A DNA stretch of 64,000 bases from Treponema sp. (GTDB lineage: Bacteria > Spirochaetota > Spirochaetia > Treponematales > Treponemataceae): NCBI GenBank assembly GCA_017645785.1, contig JAGCNW010000041.1:120558-184557 (forward strand). Direction: 5' to 3'. The position numbers were made by a program, and so were the translations under genes. Positions 58,061 through 64,000 of the stretch are shown here, piece after piece. The number at the start of each line of letters is the position of its first letter. Position 1 is the stretch's first letter. The notes under the pieces were generated by a model that saw only the letters and a list, made by a program, of their open reading frames with translations, was not told the origin of the DNA and did not search any database.

Positions 58061-58592
58061 AGAGTTCCTCCCGGGTCCATTTTTGGCCATGCGAATTTGG
58101 ATGGTATTTTTTTACAAGCTCCTCCAGCTTTTGATACGCCTGCATGCGCCTGTCGGGCTTGAGCTTTTCTTCGGTGGCCGCTTGGACCATGCCGGAAATC
58201 TTTGCCAGCACCTTTAGCTGCTCTTGGTAGACCAGTTTGGGGAGCATTTGGAGGATTGCGTTAAGATAGTAGGAAGGAGCGCGGCGGGCGACGAATAATT
58301 CTGAGTTTTCGCTGGAGCCGGAATCGTGAAGCTCAAGAGACCCAGTTTCTGCAATTTCGTATTTGGCGGCGGGATGTTCTTCGTCTTCGCCATAGTCTTT
58401 CAGCTGGTCTTCTAAAATCACGTCATAGGGAACATGGTAAAAGTTGGCAAGGTTTACGACGGTTTTGACGGGGGGAACAGCCTCGCCGCTTTCGTACTTA
58501 ATGTACATTTGCCGCGAGATTCCCAAAAAGGAAGCGACAGCCGCCTGCGAGTAATTGTTCTGAATCCTAAGATTTAAAAGAGTCTTATGCAT
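58050..58592 (-). CDS. XRE-family HTH antitoxin/regulator
   Basis: 180 residues. HTH in the first 60 (NYSQAAVASFLGISRQMYIKYE). The middle is acidic and probably flexible (DYGEDEEHPAAK). The C-terminal half (about 100-180) is helical and likely binds the PIN toxin. It overlaps the toxin gene. In most such pairs the antitoxin-toxin complex represses its own promoter. Confidence 0.82.
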   Translation of the reverse strand: MHKTLLNLRIQNNYSQAAVASFLGISRQMYIKYESGEAVPPVKTVVNLANFYHVPYDVILEDQLKDYGEDEEHPAAKYEIAETGSLELHDSGSSENSELFVARRAPSYYLNAILQMLPKLVYQEQLKVLAKISGMVQAATEEKLKPDRRMQAYQKLEELVKKYHPNSHGQKWTREELYER

Positions 58593-58711
58593 GCGGACAT
58601 TATACAGCGCGTTCCTTGATAAGTCAACTAAAATTTACATAAAATGTAATGAATAGTTTACTGATAGGGGGAGAGGTTGGAAGGAACTAATACTTAAACA
58701 CAAAGCGCTGT

Positions 58712-59068
58712 TTATTTCTCCGTTCCGTGCTTCTTCATTTCCTCTATCATATTCACTATCGGGATGCGTTCGCGGTCGGGGAGGGAGTCCAGGCTTTCTA
58801 TGGTTTTGGCGTATTTATGGTATTTGCGCAAGTCTTCCAATTTTTGTTCGTTTTTTGAGGAGCCCGATTTTCCTGTCACAAGGTATTCAATGGGAACGTT
58901 GAGGGCGGCAGCAATTCGGAACGCCAAATCCACTTGGGGCAAGCCGTTGCGTTTTAGTCCGCTTCCGATAGTGGAAACATCAAAATTTGCCTTGTCAGCA
59001 AGCCATTTTCTAGTTTTTCCCTGATATTCCAATTCATCTATTACAACTTGCCAGAAATTCACTTCCAT
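58712..59068 (-). CDS. XRE-family HTH regulator
   Basis: 118 residues. HTH RKWLADKANFDVSTIGSGLKR (about 20-40), then QVDLAFRIAAALNVPIEYLVTG as in phage-type repressors. The C-terminal charged helix may dimerise. It is divergent from a lipoprotein gene; an inverted repeat at 59071-59091 directly before its start is a candidate operator. Confidence 0.82.
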   Translation of the reverse strand: MEVNFWQVVIDELEYQGKTRKWLADKANFDVSTIGSGLKRNGLPQVDLAFRIAAALNVPIEYLVTGKSGSSKNEQKLEDLRKYHKYAKTIESLDSLPDRERIPIVNMIEEMKKHGTEK

Positions 59069-59070
59069 AA

Positions 59071-59091
59071 TGCAATTATTTTAAATTGGCA
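59071..59091. promoter_or_regulatory. Candidate operator of the XRE regulator
   Basis: TGCAATT (59071-59077) and AATTGGCA (59084-59091) form an imperfect inverted repeat ending 3 bp before the regulator ATG. More TTGC half-sites follow. A plus-strand TATAAT at 59137-59142 serves the divergent lipoprotein. Confidence 0.4.
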
Positions 59092-59204
59092 AAAGCAAAT
59101 TTTCATTAAATTTGTTGCATTTTTCCAATAATAGTATATAATTGAAAATCGCAATAAATATTGAAATTATTGCATTTGTCATATTGCGTTTTGGAGGAAG
59201 TGTT

Positions 59205-59978
59205 ATGAAAAATTACGCTAAATTTTTGGTTGTTTTGTTGGCGGGAATCTTTGTTCTTTGTTTTACAAGCGTCTCTTGTAGCAACGGCTCGGACAGTTCG
59301 CCAATTGCGATTATTCCGACAAACCCTACAAATCCAACAAATGGCGGAACAGACGGCGGCGGACAAACAGGAGGGGGTACGGTTGGCGGTGATGGCACTA
59401 TTACGATTAACTCAAAAAACCTTACATATATCGGCGAAGGTTCTGAAACGATAGATTCAAAAACTTATGTTGTAAAAAAATATGCGGAACTTTTGCTGGA
59501 AGACAACCCATATTTTTACTCTTATTACAAGTTCTATTATCTAGATGGTAAATTGCGTCGTCTTTACATGTTTGACCACGGAATGTGTTCAAATATGGAT
59601 TACAAATACACAGACTTTTTGGAACATTCTTGTGGGAGCGAAGCCCGGCATTTCATTTGTACATATTATGAAAATGGGAAAATAGAATCTAGAACAGAAA
59701 ATTATTATAATGGAATAAATGGGACCACTAGTAATTCTCAAATATTTTATCCGGATGGAAACTTAAAACTATATGTATCTAAGTTATCAGGAACAATTAA
59801 CATGTTCTATTTTTGTTATAGTTCTAGATATATTAAATACTATTATAACGGTGGCACTCTCTACACTTTTGCGGATAGTACAACAAAAAATAATTTTGAC
59901 ACACACCTTGCTTCTTCACAAGAAACCATTACCCAAGAGCAAGCTGAGGCAAAGTTGGCGGAGCTATTGAACGAGTAG
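59205..59978 (+). CDS. Lipoprotein with Gly-rich linker
   Basis: 257 residues from ATG 59205 (GGAGG 7 nt before). Lipobox SVSC (Cys about 25). A Pro/Thr/Asn then Gly-rich tether (NPTNPTNGGTDGGGQTGGG) leads to an aromatic-rich, beta-strand-like domain with many Tyr (YSYYKFYYLDGKLRRLYMF). Two or three YxNGKxxxxxxY units resemble MORN or YwqK-type repeats. Function unknown; surface or periplasmic side expected. More AT-rich than most neighbours. Confidence 0.75.
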   Translation: MKNYAKFLVVLLAGIFVLCFTSVSCSNGSDSSPIAIIPTNPTNPTNGGTDGGGQTGGGTVGGDGTITINSKNLTYIGEGSETIDSKTYVVKKYAELLLEDNPYFYSYYKFYYLDGKLRRLYMFDHGMCSNMDYKYTDFLEHSCGSEARHFICTYYENGKIESRTENYYNGINGTTSNSQIFYPDGNLKLYVSKLSGTINMFYFCYSSRYIKYYYNGGTLYTFADSTTKNNFDTHLASSQETITQEQAEAKLAELLNE

Positions 59979-60008
59979 GATAATGGCAGAACAGATGCTT
60001 TCGCGTTC

Positions 60009-60221
60009 TTACTTTTCTTCCAAAATCATTTGGCCAAGCGTCTTGTAATCCAAATATTGCATTCCATATAGGCCTTGGGCGATTTTGTCGGCAAAGGGGC
60101 TTTTGTAGTAAAAATCCATCGCGTCGGCTAGGCTGACGTTCTTTGATTCGGCAATGTATGAAATCAATCTTTCTTCAAGGCGTTCCTTGTAAGACTTTTC
60201 AAGGGCTTCGTCATTCATCAA
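60009..60221 (-). CDS. Small third ORF of the DUF3791/DUF3990 cassette
   Basis: 70 residues, helical, acidic and basic mixed (KSYKERLEERLISYIAESK then NVSLADAMDFYYKSPFADKI). Overlaps the DUF3990 gene by 11 nt. Could be an antitoxin or accessory. DUF3791-like in style (a short helix-rich partner) but not assigned. Confidence 0.65.
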   Translation of the reverse strand: MMNDEALEKSYKERLEERLISYIAESKNVSLADAMDFYYKSPFADKIAQGLYGMQYLDYKTLGQMILEEK

Positions 60222-60702
60222 CTTTCACCTCTTCAAAAGATTGAAAAGTCAAAATTTGGTCGATAGCCTTTTGCGTTATGAATGCGGTTTGGTCATAATT
60301 GGGGTAGGTTTTTATTTCTTTTATCGCCCGCTCTTTGTCCCAAAGGCCGCTATGATACATGTCAACAACGCGGAACACTTTGTCGTTAGCGACTTTGCCG
60401 GAAATCAAATCGTATTTTTCATAATCGTTTCCGCCGTCTCTGCAATGGCAAACAAAGTCAATCCATTCTGACAAGTTTTCGCCAAAGTCTTTATGCGAAA
60501 GTCCTGAAAAATCTTCTTTCATGGAATAAACATTTATTACAGCTAACTTTGAGCCTGTAATGACAGCTTTTCTTTTTGCCCATACTTCCGCTTGAGATTT
60601 ATTAGTCGTCACATAAAAGCCTTTCCCAAAATCAAGAGGCCTGTACGAATGCAAAACATCTGGTTTTTCAACCGCTAAAGTTGAGCCGTGATAAACGGTC
60701 AT
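60211..60702 (-). CDS. DUF3990 protein (ADP-ribosyltransferase-like, putative toxin)
   Basis: 163 residues. MTVYHGSTLAVEKPDVL, then DFGKGFYVTTNKSQAEVWAKRKA (about 24-46), is the DUF3990 signature. DUF3990 has been linked to the ADP-ribosyltransferase fold (YHGS strand, GFYVT strand, later acidic residue). No signal peptide. It is sandwiched by overlaps with two small genes, as in a toxin-antitoxin cassette. Activity is inferred. Confidence 0.8.
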   Translation of the reverse strand: MTVYHGSTLAVEKPDVLHSYRPLDFGKGFYVTTNKSQAEVWAKRKAVITGSKLAVINVYSMKEDFSGLSHKDFGENLSEWIDFVCHCRDGGNDYEKYDLISGKVANDKVFRVVDMYHSGLWDKERAIKEIKTYPNYDQTAFITQKAIDQILTFQSFEEVKVDE

Positions 60703-60914
60703 ACGCTTATTCCCCTTGCGGTAAGATAATCCTCTATGTCGCTCACAATAAAGGCGGTTCCTTGGGTGTGCAGAATATCGTAATACGGAATCAAAAGATT
60801 TCCTATGCAGCCGGACTCTTTAAGTTTTTTATACACTGCGGACGGAAGTTGCGACCATTTGTCCGCGCATGCGTGAAGCATATAAACTACAAATTCAAAA
60901 GAATCCTTGTTCAT
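60699..60914 (-). CDS. DUF3791 protein
   Basis: 71 residues with the DUF3791 pattern: FVVYMLHACADKWSQLPSAVY then KKLKESGCIGNLLIPYYDIL, HTQGTAFIVSDIEDYLTARG. Usually found next to DUF3990. Overlaps it by 4 nt. First gene of the cassette. Confidence 0.82.
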   Translation of the reverse strand: MNKDSFEFVVYMLHACADKWSQLPSAVYKKLKESGCIGNLLIPYYDILHTQGTAFIVSDIEDYLTARGISV

Positions 60915-60921
60915 AGTTCAT

Positions 60922-60950
60922 ATTATAGCGCAAAGCCGGCCGCAAGACAA
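60922..60950 (-). promoter_or_regulatory. Promoter of the DUF3791-DUF3990 cassette
   Basis: Minus strand TTGTCT (60945-60950), 17 nt, TATAAT (60922-60927), 7 nt before the ATG. Confidence 0.6.
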
Positions 60951-60968
60951 GGAAATATTCGTTCCGCC

Positions 60969-61646
60969 CTAATACTTAAACACAAAGCGCTTGCCGTTTG
61001 CGGCTAAAAGCAAGTCTGAGACGGGGACGCGCTGGACTTGCTTTTTGCCGTTCCTGATGTATTCAATCGTAAGGTCGCCGGACAAAAGCTCCGAGGCCAG
61101 GGGGGCGCCGTAGATTTCTGTGAGCAAGTCTTTGTATTCGAAAAGTGACATTTGCTCGCCGGAGATTATGGGGGCCATCAAAATGTCAGCCAAAGTTTTT
61201 GCGGTTGTGTTTTCTTGAAGGATTGCGGCAGCCAGGCTTTGGGGGTTTAGGGCCACGTAAAATTCGTCGCCGGAGGAACTTTTGTTTATTCCAAGAAAGT
61301 CTTTTGGGAGCGTTTTTTGGCTGTTGACTTGCGTGCTGGCTGTAAGGATGTTTTTGTCAAAGCGGACGCTGGCGTTTTTAAAAAAGCTTTGGTTTAGCTC
61401 GGTCTGAATTTTCTTTGAGATTCGCTCCAAGTTGTCGGAAGAGCCGCCGTCTTGACCGGGAACTTGTTGAAGCTTGTCAAGGTTTTCTAAAAACGCCGTC
61501 CCCAAGCTGGAAGAAAAATATATCGATTTGTTGTCGTTTTTGTCGAGATTGATCGTTACTTTTAGCGGGCAGCCGCAAAAGAAAAGCGCCGCTCCAAAAG
61601 CCAGCGCGGCCGGCAAAAGCAAGCGCAAAAATTTTGTTCCGTTCAT
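60969..61646 (-). CDS. Lipoprotein, unknown function
   Basis: 225 residues from ATG 61646 (MNGTKFLRLLLPAALAFG, AALFFCGC). An open frame to 62117 is only a shadow of the NlpC gene. Lipobox-like FCGC. The mature part begins PLKVTINLDKNDNKSIYFSS. Repeated beta-strand/helix text; no family recognised. Starts 6 nt after the NlpC/P60 stop, so it is co-transcribed with it. Confidence 0.78.
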   Translation of the reverse strand: MNGTKFLRLLLPAALAFGAALFFCGCPLKVTINLDKNDNKSIYFSSSLGTAFLENLDKLQQVPGQDGGSSDNLERISKKIQTELNQSFFKNASVRFDKNILTASTQVNSQKTLPKDFLGINKSSSGDEFYVALNPQSLAAAILQENTTAKTLADILMAPIISGEQMSLFEYKDLLTEIYGAPLASELLSGDLTIEYIRNGKKQVQRVPVSDLLLAANGKRFVFKY

Positions 61647-61651
61647 ATATA

Positions 61652-62812
61652 CTATAAAAAGTTTTTTAACGGCAAAGTTACGCGAACGCCTGTCGATAAA
61701 ACAAGGCCTGTGGCGATACTGTCGTGAAAATGCAAGGCGCCGCCGTCGGTATCGTTGTAAACCGTGTAGGAAATGTCTTGCACAAAAGAAACGCCGACTT
61801 TTCCCGCCTTGATTTTTGGCGTTTGGAAGGACACGCCCAAGATTCCTGGAAAAAACGAGCCTTTGATTTTTGTGTCGCTGTCGGGCAAAGTCGGATCGCC
61901 AAAAGTGATTACAGGACCGGCGTAGATTTTTATGTATTCGCCAACGTTCATTGACAAGACGATAGGCATTTGAAAAACTTTGGAAGCGTGGTTGTAGCGG
62001 AAAATCGTTCCTATGCCGGGCTGGAATTTCCAAGCGGCGTAGCGGGCGTTTGTTTCCAAAGAAATGCCGCGCCAATTTAGCATAAAGCGGGTTGGAAGAA
62101 TAAGGCTCCAGTCGCAAAAAAGCGTTGCGTCAAAGATTAGGTTGTAATACCATTTTGCGCCCGCGTTGGAAGACGCTTCGCTTGTGGACATAAAGGAGAT
62201 GCCTTGGCCTTTTGACTTGGGATTGTCTGTTGAGGAGACTGCGTCCAAAACGTCGTCGCGGTCGGGAATGTCCTCTTCGCTTACGATTTCGTCGTCAGCA
62301 GGATCCGACACTTCTTCTTTGGCGGCGCGGCCTGACGGAATGACGCGGCCAACTGCAGCAAATGAGTTTGCGTAGTATTTTTCTTTGAGGGAAGAAACGA
62401 TTACGCCTGTATTGTTTCCGTCGCTTGCCGCGTGGATGAATTGGTTCTTTCCGATGTAGATTCCGACGTGGCTGATGGAGCCGTCGCCAGTGGTCTTAAA
62501 GAAAATCAAGTCGCCGATTTCGGCTTCGTCCGTTTTTATTATTTTGGCGCGGGAATAAATCGCCTTTACCGAGCGCGGCATTTGCGTTCCCGCGGCGTTC
62601 CTGTAAACGGTGAAAATCAAGCCGGAGCAGTCAAAGGCTTCCGGGCCGATAGCGCCCGACTTGTATGGGCAGCCGATATATTGCTTTGCCTGGGCCGCGA
62701 TTTTTTTTCGCGCTTCGGCGGCTTGTTCAGTTGTCATTGTCTTTGCGGCGCAGTGGCCGATGTAAACGAGAGAAATTGCAATTAGAGCCAATAATTTTTT
62801 TGCCTTTTTCAT
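61652..62812 (-). CDS. NlpC/P60 peptidoglycan hydrolase fused to barrel-like domain
   Basis: 386 residues. Signal peptide to about residue 24. NlpC/P60 domain (about 35-160): catalytic Cys in FDCSGLIF, His in SHVGIYIG and polar His in IHAAS. It cuts D-Glu-mesoDap type links. An acidic linker (about 168-200) leads to a C-terminal 180 residues of alternating aromatic strands ending GVRVTLPLKNFL, like an outer-membrane barrel or autotransporter-type beta domain. That fusion would tether the hydrolase to the outer membrane. Domain call sure, topology inferred. Confidence 0.85.
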   Translation of the reverse strand: MKKAKKLLALIAISLVYIGHCAAKTMTTEQAAEARKKIAAQAKQYIGCPYKSGAIGPEAFDCSGLIFTVYRNAAGTQMPRSVKAIYSRAKIIKTDEAEIGDLIFFKTTGDGSISHVGIYIGKNQFIHAASDGNNTGVIVSSLKEKYYANSFAAVGRVIPSGRAAKEEVSDPADDEIVSEEDIPDRDDVLDAVSSTDNPKSKGQGISFMSTSEASSNAGAKWYYNLIFDATLFCDWSLILPTRFMLNWRGISLETNARYAAWKFQPGIGTIFRYNHASKVFQMPIVLSMNVGEYIKIYAGPVITFGDPTLPDSDTKIKGSFFPGILGVSFQTPKIKAGKVGVSFVQDISYTVYNDTDGGALHFHDSIATGLVLSTGVRVTLPLKNFL

Positions 62813-62939
62813 ATTTAAAGTTTCGGAATTTGAGAAACGAATTTTACTATTTATTTCGTCATAATTGCGGGTAAAATTCTGCTAAAATCGGCCCGAAAAA
62901 AACCGATAATTAAAGCGGAATATTCTCTACTGGGGTTTT

Positions 62940-64000
62940 ATGAAAAACAATATATTGTCAAAAGTTGCCGGAACAACGTTGTTCGTTTTGGCCTCCTTTT
63001 TTTCTTTCGCTCTTTTAGTTCATCTTTTTGGCTTTGCAGGTCGTGAAAATTTTACTCTTTCATTTTTGTATGGAACGGGAAAAGTTTTAACGGGAGCCTA
63101 TGGCTTTTGCAGCGTTTTGATTCCTATTTTTTTCTTTGGATCTTCGTTGGTCGCCTTTAGCGGCCACAGGACTTTTAAAAAGTGCGTCTACATCAGCTTT
63201 AGCTTGATTCCCTTTTTTACAGCGGTTGGAATTGAGCGCCTTTACCGAACAATAACTTTCAATTATTCCGGAGTGTCGTCTTTTAAGACCATCCAATTGA
63301 TTTTGGCTTTTGTGATTGGAATTTTGGTCGTCATCATCGAATACCTTTTGGCTGGAATTGTGGCCGAGCGAATTTTCTTTGGAGTTGAAGAATCGCAAAG
63401 CGACGCGGAAATCGATTCTTTGAAAAATGATTTTAGCGTTGAAAACAGCTACAAGCCGGAGCCGATCGAGGACATTCAAGAAAACGTGTCCGACTCATAC
63501 GCGGAATCTGACACGGAAGCCGCTATGGAAACAGGCGTTGAAAGCGAAGAAAGCAAGAGCCCCGTGGACGAATTTTCCGCCATGCAAGCGCAAAAGGCCG
63601 CGGAGCTTGACCAAAAATATTTGCATGAGTTTGACGACTTGCAGTTGACTGGAATAAAAGTGCCGGAAAAGTTCCAGCCCAAAGATGAGGAGCCAAAAGA
63701 AGAAGAAAAAGAGGCGGTTTTTGTTTCCGAAAGAGAGAAGGACGAGGATTCGGGAAAGCCGTATTATACAATGAATGCGGTGAAAGTTGAGCAGCCAGTA
63801 GAACAGGTTAAGGAACCCGAAGCTGCGCCCGCTCCGTCCGAGCCGATAGAAATTTCTCGCCAGACAAAAAGCGCGGTCGAAGAAATTCCTGTTGACGAAG
63901 TTAGCGTGACTACAGATGGAATCGAAGTTGACGAAAACGAATACGACAACGACGATTACCCCAATTATGTTGAAGAGCCTGAAGAAGAACATGAAGAAGA
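62940..64000 (+). CDS. ftsK: N-terminus of FtsK/SpoIIIE-like DNA translocase (cut by window edge)
   Basis: 353 codons visible from ATG 62940 (TGGGG 5 nt before). Four membrane helices lie in the first 155 residues (about 10-30, 50-70, 82-100, 125-155), then a long acidic, Pro-containing linker (Glu/Asp/Ser/Lys-rich). That layout fits FtsK, which pumps chromosome ends to daughter cells at dif. The motor domain is not in the window, so the call rests on topology and style. Confidence 0.6.
   Translation, partial: MKNNILSKVAGTTLFVLASFFSFALLVHLFGFAGRENFTLSFLYGTGKVLTGAYGFCSVLIPIFFFGSSLVAFSGHRTFKKCVYISFSLIPFFTAVGIERLYRTITFNYSGVSSFKTIQLILAFVIGILVVIIEYLLAGIVAERIFFGVEESQSDAEIDSLKNDFSVENSYKPEPIEDIQENVSDSYAESDTEAAMETGVESEESKSPVDEFSAMQAQKAAELDQKYLHEFDDLQLTGIKVPEKFQPKDEEPKEEEKEAVFVSEREKDEDSGKPYYTMNAVKVEQPVEQVKEPEAAPAPSEPIEISRQTKSAVEEIPVDEVSVTTDGIEVDENEYDNDDYPNYVEEPEEEHEE

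Noticed and set aside
61647..62117. N-terminal extension of the lipoprotein frame at 60969
   Set aside because: Lies antiphase within the NlpC gene; the lipoprotein signal begins at 61646.
1..64000. tRNA, rRNA, CRISPR or transposase genes
   Set aside because: No cloverleaf T-loop, rRNA-like stretch, regular spacer-repeat array or transposase motif was seen by eye.

Overview
The window looks like the replication-origin region of a gut-type Treponema (Spirochaetota) chromosome. Pointers to this are dnaA-dnaN-recF running away from gyrB-gyrA, an archaeal-type PheT (the form known in spirochaetes), many spirochaete-style lipoproteins, a methyl-accepting chemotaxis protein, and moderate GC with compact convergent genes. 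I read species level from nothing and do not name one.

Layout. 1-2465 (minus): yidC (cut by the window edge), yidD, rnpA, rpmH. 2706-9893 (minus): an AT-rich accessory island lying between rpmH and the dnaA cluster. It has a paired restriction-modification gene, a 1299-residue protein with GIY-YIG nuclease-like, SF2 helicase and N6-adenine methyltransferase parts, a 30-codon gene remnant, a protein resembling proteasome-type Ntn hydrolases, and an AlbA_2/Schlafen-type ATPase. 9989-12379 (plus): HExxH protein, secreted protein, rsmG. 12366-18199 (minus): TPR/Mrr-like protein, DciA-like protein, recF, dnaN, dnaA. A cluster of three DnaA boxes at exact 19-bp spacing lies between dnaN and dnaA. 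18311-22777 (plus): gyrB, gyrA.

22778-23574 has no protein gene. It holds a terminator, a long AT-rich inverted repeat, a probable small structured RNA with its own promoter and terminator, three parS-like sites (one perfect) and more DnaA boxes, including a perfect 20-bp palindrome. Origin and partition functions therefore probably sit in 16.5-23.4 kb.

23575-35444: hypothetical secreted protein, a hydrolase with a degraded triad, a U32-family tRNA/rRNA-modification-type protein, Cof-type HAD, argC, ArsR regulator, and a set of outer-membrane barrel, LolA-like protein, MMPL/RND exporter and second LolA-like protein. 35606-42303 (plus): chemoreceptor, small secreted protein, large lipoprotein and GH16 beta-glucanase, spaced like one operon. 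42339-50721: COG2426 membrane protein, acyl-CoA synthetase, treponemal hypothetical, polA, formylglycine-generating-enzyme-like lipoprotein.

50722-55408 (minus) reads as one sulfur-amino-acid unit. A strong promoter drives a 25-residue leader peptide ending in CCLFC, then metY, then an amino-acid ABC importer (binding protein, two permeases, ATPase). 55797-57518: pheT. 57617-60914: a PIN/HTH toxin-antitoxin pair, an HTH regulator with a divergent lipoprotein, and a DUF3791-DUF3990-small ORF cassette. 60969-62812: lipoprotein and NlpC/P60 hydrolase with a barrel-like C-terminus. 62940-64000: the N-terminus of an FtsK-like DNA translocase, cut by the window edge.

Three families of dispersed hairpin repeats occur between genes. 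Five genes have -10 boxes only 6-10 nt before the start codon, suggesting leaderless mRNAs. No tRNA, rRNA, CRISPR array or insertion sequence was seen. All identifications are by eye from motifs; no database search was run.
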